Positions 52,041 through 60,271 of a stretch of DNA of 64,000 nt are shown here, in pieces; the first letter of the stretch is position 1, and every line of letters starts with the position of its first letter. The DNA is from Lachnospiraceae bacterium. Lineage in GTDB: Bacteria; Bacillota; Clostridia; Lachnospirales; Lachnospiraceae. Location: the NCBI GenBank assembly GCA_017461725.1, contig JAFTXG010000003.1, positions 56,971 to 120,970 on the forward strand, in the 5' to 3' direction. The notes below the pieces were generated by a model that worked only from the letters and a program-made list of their open reading frames with translations, was not told the origin of the DNA and ran no database searches. Position numbers and translations under genes: made by a program.

Positions 52041-52829
52041 ATGGCAGAATCTTCCACAACTAAACTCTATGTAACCAAATTCCGCATTCGTACCTATTCT
52101 TTCTCCCATACGCACACCACCGGACAGATGCAGAAGCTTCTTCACCCCTGTATTGGATATATCACAAAGGGGACTGCCGAAATTTTGTATTGTGGAAAAA
52201 CCTATCACGTGGGTCCCGGTGATCTGTTTTACATCGCACCGGAGACACGTTTTTATTCCGTATGGCACGGTGAACCGGAGATTGAATGGTACTCGCTTCA
52301 TTTTCACTTCCCGGACAACCGGGCTATTCTGGACTATCGCTTTCAGATTCTTCACGATTTTCCTGTCATATACTTTGAAAAGATGCACCACGCTTATCCC
52401 AGACATTTCTTTTCCGCTATGTCCACACTGTACAGTATGCTGGATAAACTATATCCTCTGCTGACGAAGAACATTTATCACTCTGCCTACGAGCGGGTCG
52501 CCCCTGCTATCCATTACATCGAGGATCATTATAACCTTCCGATCCGAATCGAATACCTGGCAGAACTTTGCCATTACAGTGAACCGCAGTTCTTTGCCCA
52601 ATTTCATAAGGCGACCGGCATTTCGCCGATCACCTATAAAAATAATATCTGTATCCAATATGCGCAGGACTATCTGGCCAACAGTCACCGCTCTGTGGAG
52701 GAAGTCAGTCAATTACTGGGCTTTTCCTCCTCCAGCTATTTCAGACGGGTATTTAAAGAATTTACCGGGAAAAGCCCCAGAGAATATCGAAAAGAATTTA
52801 TGATACTTGATTCCGCGGAAAGCATATAA
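52041..52829 (+). CDS. AraC family transcriptional regulator
   Basis: A 262-residue regulator with an N-terminal cupin-like sensor domain (GTAEILYCGKTYHVGPGDLFYIAP near 44-67) and a C-terminal pair of HTH motifs (IRIEYLAELCHYSEPQFFAQF and SVEEVSQLLGFSSSSYFRRV) ending in the family signature FKEFTGKSPREYRK. It likely binds a sugar and activates the divergent transporter operon. GAGG precedes the ATG at 52041; the much longer frame upstream crosses the promoter region. Confidence 0.92.
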   Translation: MAESSTTKLYVTKFRIRTYSFSHTHTTGQMQKLLHPCIGYITKGTAEILYCGKTYHVGPGDLFYIAPETRFYSVWHGEPEIEWYSLHFHFPDNRAILDYRFQILHDFPVIYFEKMHHAYPRHFFSAMSTLYSMLDKLYPLLTKNIYHSAYERVAPAIHYIEDHYNLPIRIEYLAELCHYSEPQFFAQFHKATGISPITYKNNICIQYAQDYLANSHRSVEEVSQLLGFSSSSYFRRVFKEFTGKSPREYRKEFMILDSAESI

Positions 52830-52869
52830 TCAATAAAGAATATCCGGCACAGCTGTCCGAAAACCGAAA

Positions 52870-52973
52870 CACGGGGCACACGGCGCGACACAGGAGTATA
52901 GCTGTGTGAAATCGGGCAAAAAAATAAGCACGATGGATAACGGCAGCTACCGTATCAATCGTGCTTTTTTCAT
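52870..52973. repeat. Left copy of the island-flanking direct repeat, with terminator hairpin
   Basis: Starts CACGGGGCACACGGCGCG and ends with the hairpin AAGCACGAT..ATCGTGCTT (52926-52966), which has T-runs on both strands and can terminate the AraC transcript. It matches 63616-63714 over its length with scattered differences. Confidence 0.8.
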
Positions 52974-53022
52974 GCGGGTGACAGGACTTGAACCTGCACG
53001 GTGTAACCACTGGAACCTAAAT
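52973..53022 (-). other. 3' half of a tRNA-Leu gene, probable attachment site
   Basis: Read on the minus strand: anticodon loop ATTTAGG (anticodon TAG), the long variable arm, T-arm GCAGGTTCAAGTCCTG and acceptor end CACCCGCA. The 5' half (acceptor strand and D-arm) is absent; the sequence before the anticodon loop does not fit a tRNA. This extent, anticodon loop to 3' end, is the typical identity segment used by tyrosine integrases. No such integrase is in the window. Confidence 0.7.
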
Positions 53023-53023
53023 G

Positions 53024-53354
53024 TCGGACACCCTTGAAGTAAGTTTTTCTTACTTGATAGAAAATACAGAGCGTGCAATTTAAAAATTCTTTTATGGCAA
53101 GTATGACCTGATAAAACAATATACCCGCTTGGTACTGTTTTGGTATCTACTTTTCAGAAAAATAGGCAAAGAAATTTGATCATTCTTTTCCAGTAAGTGA
53201 TACTTGGTTCGTACCAAAGTTCCAAACGACTTTGATGTTTGAATACAAAGGTAATGTAATTAGTCATGCTCTTTTAAGAGTAGTTTTATTATAGCACTTT
53301 TTTCAAGAAAATTTAAATATGCAGATGTAAATTTGATTTTAACCTGCAAAGTTT
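53024..53354. other. AT-rich intergenic stretch with a palindrome
   Basis: No gene is recognised. It contains the perfect hairpin AAGTAAG-TTTTT-CTTACTT (53037-53055) and some TTGGTAC/GGTACCAAA-like fragments. The caspase-family gene ends at its right edge. Confidence 0.5.
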
Positions 53355-54725
53355 TCACTGAAAATCAAAAGAGTAGTTAATAATATTACCGTAAATTGGG
53401 TGGTGCTTAATATGATCTCCAGTAAGATTCCTGTTTTTTTTACCTAACAATTTCTTTGTGTCTTCGTCGGATGTAAATACACTGGCGTCTCGAATGGAAA
53501 TATTACTGATATCAGATGCCATTTCAATTGTGATACAACCACCTGAAACAATATATTCTTTTGTGTAATCTCTTGTGTTGTCTCCAATATAAATTTTGCA
53601 CCCGTCTGGAAGATTCGTTGCTATATAAATAGTTTGATCCTCTTTTGTTGGCACAAAAGAAAGACATATTTCTTTTCCTATCTCTGGAAGTTTGGCCTGC
53701 ATACTTGGTGGCAACGGCGGGATTTCACCCATTCTAATCTGTCGACCATTGTAATACCACGTATGATATTCATCGCAGAAGAAGGAAGAGTTGTGTTCTA
53801 CCTTGCACAAAAACGAAACAAGTTTCGACTCAGATTCCGGAAGTATGGGAACAGGAATTCCTTTGTCTGTTGCCACTTTATCACTTACTTTTTGGTATCG
53901 CCAAAGTGTGTCGAGAAAACTAATATCAAAATATTGTGCAGCATCGATGAACACCATGTTTTCACCGCGGAAATATCCGTACTTCTCATCGTATTCATCC
54001 TCATATTTTTCTACGAAATCATAGATTTGCTTATCAGATAAATCATATCCGAGAGTAGAATGTAATGATATGTTTTCCAATAATGCATTGACACTTGCTG
54101 GAATCTGAACATGATGCTTGGTCACAATATTTTGCCTAACTCGTGTAAATAACGTATCAACGTCAATATCTGGTGATAATATTTCATCGCAGATAGCTTC
54201 GGTGAACCAACTAATACCGGTTTTTATACCTGTTGAAGAACTACCAAAAGATGTGCCATATGCTATATAAACATTTTCTCCAGTAGTCATTTCTGAATAG
54301 TTACCCGCAAAATGAGCAAGTCCATCCCTACACGCATCCAATATTATGATAAGTCTTCCGTTTCCTTTGAAAAGGCTAATAATCTCATTTATATCAATTG
54401 CAGCTTGTTTTATATTACTAGATGCATCTAATTGTGATCCTGCATCTACAGGTAAAATGTAATTAACACCCTTGTAATGACCTCCATGACCTGTGAAATA
54501 AAAGATGTGAATAGCATCGTTAGGCATGCCTTTTGCTATATCTCGTAGTGCCAAAAAATAATCTTCCTTTTTAGCATTACGGACAGATTTCACATCAAAA
54601 CCAATTTGAGCCAAACGTTTTTGCATAGCAAGAATATCATATTCGCAGCCTGGTAAATCTTTCGCGATAAGGCTTTTCGAGGCTTGATATGTTTCAGCAG
54701 AAAACAAAAAAGCTCTTTTTTGCAT
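53355..54725 (-). CDS. Caspase-family (peptidase C14) protease
   Basis: A 456-residue protein with an N-terminal caspase-like p20 domain. The catalytic His is in IFYFTGHGGHY (His near 80) and the catalytic Cys in IIILDACRDG (Cys near 132), each at the end of a hydrophobic strand as in metacaspase-like enzymes. KRAFLFSAETYQ at the start forms the first strand. The C-terminal 230 residues are beta-rich and unrecognised. There is no signal peptide. It starts four bases after the STAND gene, so the two are one operon. It is probably an effector activated by its partner, cleaving a cellular or partner protein. Confidence 0.85.
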   Translation of the reverse strand: MQKRAFLFSAETYQASKSLIAKDLPGCEYDILAMQKRLAQIGFDVKSVRNAKKEDYFLALRDIAKGMPNDAIHIFYFTGHGGHYKGVNYILPVDAGSQLDASSNIKQAAIDINEIISLFKGNGRLIIILDACRDGLAHFAGNYSEMTTGENVYIAYGTSFGSSSTGIKTGISWFTEAICDEILSPDIDVDTLFTRVRQNIVTKHHVQIPASVNALLENISLHSTLGYDLSDKQIYDFVEKYEDEYDEKYGYFRGENMVFIDAAQYFDISFLDTLWRYQKVSDKVATDKGIPVPILPESESKLVSFLCKVEHNSSFFCDEYHTWYYNGRQIRMGEIPPLPPSMQAKLPEIGKEICLSFVPTKEDQTIYIATNLPDGCKIYIGDNTRDYTKEYIVSGGCITIEMASDISNISIRDASVFTSDEDTKKLLGKKNRNLTGDHIKHHPIYGNIINYSFDFQ

Positions 54726-54729
54726 GCGA

Positions 54730-57700
54730 TCACCTCCAGTTATTTTTCTTTTTGATCACTAATGGCTGTAAGAAAAGCATAATAGCAGAAACTGTATCTA
54801 TAATTTGAACAATCTCTTCAGCGTTGCATCGATTGAGAATACAGTCGATTATTTCATCATAGCAATCAAACATGGTGTTGATAACATTTAACATTTCCAA
54901 ATCTTGTCCGTCTGTATCTACAATAAGTTCATCCACGAGTTCCTTACAAACGATAAACTCCCCCCACAATGCTTGAATCTGTGATTTCGTTTTCTTGGCA
55001 AACGACTCAAAAATGTGAATACAATCTCTATCTGGTTCAATTTGAATCACTTGGCTAAAACGTTTTAGGTGCAATTTGATTTCTTGGATTTTTTGCATAG
55101 CTGTTATCCATATGATTATCTCAGTACCATCAAATAGCTTATCTTTAGCATCTGCTTCTATTTCGCACGGAAGCATTGCTTTTGCTATACTTGAAGCCTC
55201 AGTATCGAAGAGTTTGTAGAACGGAATTGAAAATGCAGTTGGCGAATAAGCTCCGGATATTATGGGGATGTACGCCAATTTGATAGTCTGCGTTTCGCAA
55301 TACCATCTATCACTAGACTCTGGAATAGACGCTCTAAAAACTTCTCTTAATGTTAGAATGAGCTTTGTGTATTCACTTTCAAGCGAATTGCCTTCATCTG
55401 TATTGCAAACTGAAACGATATAGGCATAATTAGCTGTTTCGAGTACCGTTCCTTCTGTGGCAGCAGATACCTTTAAAAGCAAATCTCTAAAAAGTGTAGT
55501 GCCTTTACGATATCTTTGCTTGGCATTGTAGGCAATAGCTTGTCCCTTCGGAGATGAATCAAGTACGTCGCGCCACACATTAACCAAAGTAAGTGTGTTT
55601 TCCAATTCTTGTTGTGCGAATGAATGATCTAAACTACTGTACTCGGAAAACAAAGAATCGTATTCACGCTGGAAGCTATAAAGTGATTTTGCAGCAGAGT
55701 ACAGATTAAACATTGCGAGCCTCGGATTTTTAACGCTGCTTAAATCTTGCTTTTTTATTCTAGCCAAAAGAACATCGGCAAACTGATTATAGAAATTATC
55801 TAAGGATGTATATACGTCGTTAAATTGCTTCCTGAAAACCTTATATTTTTCAACTGAAAGCAATTGACGCATTGTAAAAAAGTCAGATGCAGGAATATTT
55901 TTGTTCCCTTCAGAATAAAGGCAATACGGATCCACAGCAGAAACGGGTAGATAGTTTTCTGCAAATATATGCTTTCTAAAAATACCAAGTCTATCTTCTA
56001 TTCGTTTCCAGCGTTCTTTCGTATATCGTCCTTTTTTGTAAATATCATCGATTAGTTTTATCGTTTGTTCAACCAGTTCATTAACATTGGTTCTAATATG
56101 GTCAATTTCCGCTACATACTGCTCCCAGGAAGTAGGCCGCAAACTATAATCAATTCTGATTTTAATCCACCCATTCACTTCAGAAACCCACGTGTTGTGT
56201 CTATTACTTTTATGAATGCGTAGCTTGTAATCTAAGGGGGCAATCCCTAATTCACCAAGAAGATCTACTCCAAGCAATTCAATATCAATGTGTTCTTTTT
56301 GCGGATATAGTTGCTCAAGAATATTCAGCATTTTAATACGCCAATATTGGTTAGAGTATTTTACTTTCTCTGGGAGTGTTACTTCATTCTCCAAAGGGGG
56401 AATGAACTTGCACATCACTTCATCTTCATCAACAGAAAACTTAAGGACCTTCATTTCAGAGATCAGCTTATCAATCAAACCAGTTACTGCCGCTTGATAA
56501 ACCGCCGAAAGTTCCGGATGTTCACAAAGGCCTCGTATAGCATCAGCAGCCGCCTGTAATTCTCCATCACAGATGCATCTTTGGGTTTCGCCTATATCAA
56601 AGACCATCTGAACTTTGTAATTGCGCTTTGCCATCCAAAACAATGCATATCCAAAGGATTCTTTATCTTGATCCGTTTCCGGCAATGTACTAGGCTGCGT
56701 ACAGTTCTCAAGAAAATAGTCTGTGGCTTGATAATCGATTGATAGAGAGTTAAGTGAAGTCTTTACCTCATCAATTGCACTTTGCAACGCTGCTTTATCC
56801 TTAAACACCGCAAGATCCTTCATCCCATCTGCAATAAGTTCGTTAGAACGATAAACGCCTGAAAGGTCAAGAGGCAAAAAACATAACCAACCTTTACCTC
56901 TTTTTTCAATCAAGGAGTGAATGTACATTTTATTATCATCAACATACCGTTTCGCATCTAACCATAGCAAAGTCTTAATTGCACTTGCAAAACCAATCCA
57001 ATCAGAAAATATACTCTGAGACAATTGATAGATGTCCTCCAATCGGTATGCTTGATGTGAGAAGTAATCCATCAGAATGACTCTGATATTTTTTGCTGCT
57101 ACGCACGTAATGGCTTTGAAAACAACATCTTTTTCATTAGTACATGTTTGTGAACAAATTGTATCAAACACTATTTGAGCCCGAACGGGATGAAGCGCTT
57201 CAATTTTGTTTTCATCAATTATTCTTATCAGATATTCATCTTTCAACCTTTGAATGGCTGACTGCATAGTTGAACACTGAGTTGCCTTTTTAGCGGCGTG
57301 AAAATCTATATTAGCTCCCAAGCGACCGGCATAGCATACTAATTGCAATAATTCCAACCAATCGTCAGATATCTTCTCTTTAATGAGGGCATCTATTTGA
57401 GTTTGAAGTCTCTGAGTTAAAGTTTGATTATTCGTAAGTAGGTATACAAATTCAATCAATGGTCCATTGCAGCCAAAAGAAAGCCAAGCTTCTTCAAAAG
57501 TTCTGTAAGTCGGGTGTGGGATTTCGCTTGTGAAAGAAATATAAATATATTCTGCTTCTTCTCTCGACAGAGCTAATTCAATCAACTCATACTGAACAGA
57601 TTTTCCGTTAAATGGGGTTGCATTATAGTCTTCATCACGAATTGAAATAAGCACGGGAATATTTAATCCACGAGATTGCAATTCCTGAATTAGAAATGCC

Positions 57701-58761
57701 CATAATGTCTCACCAGGTTGCACATCAATATATATGACTATATTTGCATTATGCTTTCCAAGGCCATCTAATGCAGAAACAAGATTTTGCGCTTGCGTTT
57801 CGCTTGTTATAGTTCGAACACAAAATACACACCCTTCGGGATAGTTATCAAGCAAGTACCGATAGCTCAGTGCAGATTTGCCCTGTCCTGAAACACCCTT
57901 AATTACTACAACTCCTTTGCTTTCAATGGCATTCTGAATTCTTTCTAACCAATAATTACGTTTAAAATCAAAGCCATATCGAATGTGTGCCGGGTGAACC
58001 GAAACCCCTTGTAAAAATTCGTTTTGTAGCTCTTCCCGGTTGCTTTTAAGTTGTTGTTCGCTTAAACACACCAAGGATTTGTTATATTCTTTGTAAAAAC
58101 CATCGATGGCAGAAATGCTAACTCCGACACTATGAATCTTTTCTTTCCATGAATCTAAAGACGTAAATCCTTTGAGGTTAGATAACTGAGATATGTATTG
58201 AATCAGCAATTCTTTTGCCAACATAGGTGCTGGCATAACGGGAACATAAGTGCTAATTTGGTTTTCGAGACTGCTGTCAAGTTCTTCGAGACTGACTTTT
58301 TCAAATTTCAATGAATCTATAAGCCAACTTGCATCGTTAGCAGATAGATTATGCTTTTCCACTAATCTTTTTACTAACCTCTTTTTGGTCGTTTCATTAT
58401 TATCTTTTGCCTCTTGTAATTCCTGTCCTAATGAGCCGAAATAAACAATAGTAATACTTGAAAAAGAATCATTACTAATATGCAGACTGCACATTCGGTT
58501 AAAAAATCCTTCTCCACCTTTAGAGGTTCGAGTAGAAGCGAGGCTTGAAAGGGAAAGATCTGCCTTGATGTTTTTGACTTGTACAGCTTCAATAACAACA
58601 CCATCTTTTTTGATGATTAAATCTTCGATATCTTCTGGGTAATACTCGTAAGAACCATCATCCGAAAGTAGTCTGTGCGCAATATATAGTGTTTGAGATG
58701 AAAACCCTTTCCATGCAGCTTGTGCACCAATATCTGACTTAGTGAAATTGGAATCTTTCAT
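54730..58761 (-). CDS. STAND-like NTPase with N-terminal nuclease-like domain
   Basis: A 1343-residue protein. Residues 1-110 look like a PD-(D/E)XK domain of the DUF4297/Cap4 kind (GFSSQ at 19-23, PEDIEDL at 42-48, EAVQVKN at 58-64). A P-loop NTPase follows: Walker A GVSGQGKS (289-296), Walker B IVIYIDVQ (341-348), and an Arg in ISIRDEDYN (about 372-380). A winged-helix-like region near 470-530 precedes an 800-residue helical C-terminus without clear motifs, suited to sensing. This effector-NTPase-sensor layout is that of bacterial NLR-like/Avs defence proteins. The start has GGAGG upstream. AT-rich composition suggests transfer. Confidence 0.75.
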   Translation of the reverse strand: MKDSNFTKSDIGAQAAWKGFSSQTLYIAHRLLSDDGSYEYYPEDIEDLIIKKDGVVIEAVQVKNIKADLSLSSLASTRTSKGGEGFFNRMCSLHISNDSFSSITIVYFGSLGQELQEAKDNNETTKKRLVKRLVEKHNLSANDASWLIDSLKFEKVSLEELDSSLENQISTYVPVMPAPMLAKELLIQYISQLSNLKGFTSLDSWKEKIHSVGVSISAIDGFYKEYNKSLVCLSEQQLKSNREELQNEFLQGVSVHPAHIRYGFDFKRNYWLERIQNAIESKGVVVIKGVSGQGKSALSYRYLLDNYPEGCVFCVRTITSETQAQNLVSALDGLGKHNANIVIYIDVQPGETLWAFLIQELQSRGLNIPVLISIRDEDYNATPFNGKSVQYELIELALSREEAEYIYISFTSEIPHPTYRTFEEAWLSFGCNGPLIEFVYLLTNNQTLTQRLQTQIDALIKEKISDDWLELLQLVCYAGRLGANIDFHAAKKATQCSTMQSAIQRLKDEYLIRIIDENKIEALHPVRAQIVFDTICSQTCTNEKDVVFKAITCVAAKNIRVILMDYFSHQAYRLEDIYQLSQSIFSDWIGFASAIKTLLWLDAKRYVDDNKMYIHSLIEKRGKGWLCFLPLDLSGVYRSNELIADGMKDLAVFKDKAALQSAIDEVKTSLNSLSIDYQATDYFLENCTQPSTLPETDQDKESFGYALFWMAKRNYKVQMVFDIGETQRCICDGELQAAADAIRGLCEHPELSAVYQAAVTGLIDKLISEMKVLKFSVDEDEVMCKFIPPLENEVTLPEKVKYSNQYWRIKMLNILEQLYPQKEHIDIELLGVDLLGELGIAPLDYKLRIHKSNRHNTWVSEVNGWIKIRIDYSLRPTSWEQYVAEIDHIRTNVNELVEQTIKLIDDIYKKGRYTKERWKRIEDRLGIFRKHIFAENYLPVSAVDPYCLYSEGNKNIPASDFFTMRQLLSVEKYKVFRKQFNDVYTSLDNFYNQFADVLLARIKKQDLSSVKNPRLAMFNLYSAAKSLYSFQREYDSLFSEYSSLDHSFAQQELENTLTLVNVWRDVLDSSPKGQAIAYNAKQRYRKGTTLFRDLLLKVSAATEGTVLETANYAYIVSVCNTDEGNSLESEYTKLILTLREVFRASIPESSDRWYCETQTIKLAYIPIISGAYSPTAFSIPFYKLFDTEASSIAKAMLPCEIEADAKDKLFDGTEIIIWITAMQKIQEIKLHLKRFSQVIQIEPDRDCIHIFESFAKKTKSQIQALWGEFIVCKELVDELIVDTDGQDLEMLNVINTMFDCYDEIIDCILNRCNAEEIVQIIDTVSAIMLFLQPLVIKKKNNWR

Positions 58762-58782
58762 CGTTTAGCCCTCCTGTAAATC

Positions 58783-58813
58783 AAAAACCGTATGGAATAT
58801 CTTCCACACGGTT
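58783..58813 (-). terminator. Terminator-like hairpin in the leader of the STAND gene
   Basis: AACCGTGTGGAA and TTCCATACGGTT form a 12-bp stem (one G-U pair) followed by TTTTTGA on the minus strand, between the promoter at 58846-58874 and the start codon. It may attenuate transcription or stop read-through into the module. Confidence 0.65.
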
Positions 58814-58845
58814 GGCTTGGCTGGGCCATCGCCCACCGATAATAT

Positions 58846-58874
58846 ATTTTATCACATAATTTATTATCTTTCAA
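58846..58874 (-). promoter_or_regulatory. Promoter of the STAND/caspase operon
   Basis: TTGAAA, a 17-bp spacer and TAAAAT with an extended TG (TGATAAAAT) on the minus strand. The transcript would have a leader of about 78 bases carrying the hairpin. It lies downstream of the recombinase genes, so the module has its own promoter. Confidence 0.7.
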
Positions 58875-59026
58875 CGTGTTTCTTAGTTATTATTTTTTTA
58901 CTTGTCAACCCACTTTTATTTGAATGCTCAGAAACATCTGTACATACTGACAGGCATATCAATACTCTCGTGCCCAGCATTATCCAACCGAGGTAATAAC
59001 AGAAACAAATTCTGTCACGTGTTTTT

Positions 59027-60271
59027 TCACCCCTGCATCCTCTCCATCAATATCTCCTCTATCTCCTCTTCCAGCCTTTCCACATCCCTATGTAATTCCT
59101 CTACCCTAGCCTTAATCTTTGGACGTTTCAACTCCCACAGCCTCATTGCCATTTTCGTCCTCTCAAGCTCCTTCAGCCACCTATTGTAGACCTTTTGGGC
59201 CTGTTGCCGCACTTCGTTGTCCAGATATTCCTCTCTGATCCGATGGGACTCGCAATATTCTCTCCCATAGCTCTGATAACTTTTACATATGTATTCAACC
59301 CTCGATTTCTTTTGGGTATGCCTCACGATAGGCAAAAATCGATTTCCGCAGTCACCGCAAAACAACAGGCCCGCATAACGATGCACTGCTTTATTCCCAT
59401 ATGCAGTCCTCACAATTTGTCTTAGAATACCTTGGACCAACTCCCATTCCTCCCTTTCAATGATCACAGGGAAATATCCCTCATGCCGGATGTACTTCTC
59501 CTCGGAAACCGCTGTCTTTTTCCCATTTTTAATCTCTGTCTGATGATTTAACAGCAGGCCGGTATAGCACTCATTTTCCAATATCTTTTTCACTGTGGTG
59601 TTTGTCCACAAATAATTCTCTCCACTTTTCCCGCACCGTTCATCTTCGATCTGCCCCGGCGTTTTTCGCCTCAGCTTGTTCAGCCTTCGGGCAATCTCTT
59701 TCAGTCCGCAATCAGTTTCATACCAACTGAATATCATCCGCACGGTAACGGAGGCTTCCGGGTGAAGTAAAATCATTCCGGTATTTTTATCTTTCCAGTA
59801 TCCGAAGGGCGGCTTGATTACCAGCCCCGCTTTCTGTTTCTGCCGATAACCGGCGCGGATTTTGTTGGCCAGATCCTTGGCATAATAGTCATTCATGACA
59901 CCACGGACGCCGATCAATAAATCATCTTCCTCCTTCATCGTATCCAGGTTCTCTGTCGCTGAAATAACGGCCACTCCATATTCTCGAAGGAAGTCGATAA
60001 ACAATGCGGTTTGTGTACGGTGTCTGCCGAGCCGTGATAGATCCTTTACTATCACGGCATCCAGCAGTCCCTCCTCCACCATTGCGGTCAGTTGAATGAT
60101 TCCTTCCCGGTTAAAATGCATTCCGGTGACATGGTTATCAAAGGATTCCCCTGCCACCTTGTAACCATGTTTTTCACAATACTCCCTTGCTATATTCAGC
60201 TGATTCTCAATGGACTCCAATGTCACATCATCATCATTTGATCGTCGGGCATACAACCATGCTCTCTTCAT
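59027..60271 (-). CDS. Large serine recombinase 1
   Basis: A 414-residue site-specific recombinase. The resolvase domain has YARRS (catalytic Ser near 11), and VKDLSRLGR near 75; the recombinase domain contains KAGLVIKPPFGYWKDK; a zinc-ribbon follows (FCGDCGNRF..YICKS) and a C-terminal coiled coil. The start at 60271 follows AAGGAGGAG and overlaps the end of recombinase 2 by 38 bases. Together they probably excise or integrate the element. Confidence 0.92.
   Translation of the reverse strand: MKRAWLYARRSNDDDVTLESIENQLNIAREYCEKHGYKVAGESFDNHVTGMHFNREGIIQLTAMVEEGLLDAVIVKDLSRLGRHRTQTALFIDFLREYGVAVISATENLDTMKEEDDLLIGVRGVMNDYYAKDLANKIRAGYRQKQKAGLVIKPPFGYWKDKNTGMILLHPEASVTVRMIFSWYETDCGLKEIARRLNKLRRKTPGQIEDERCGKSGENYLWTNTTVKKILENECYTGLLLNHQTEIKNGKKTAVSEEKYIRHEGYFPVIIEREEWELVQGILRQIVRTAYGNKAVHRYAGLLFCGDCGNRFLPIVRHTQKKSRVEYICKSYQSYGREYCESHRIREEYLDNEVRQQAQKVYNRWLKELERTKMAMRLWELKRPKIKARVEELHRDVERLEEEIEEILMERMQG

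Noticed and set aside
52973..53040. A complete tRNA-Leu gene
   Set aside because: The 5' acceptor strand and D-arm are missing; only the 3' half is present.
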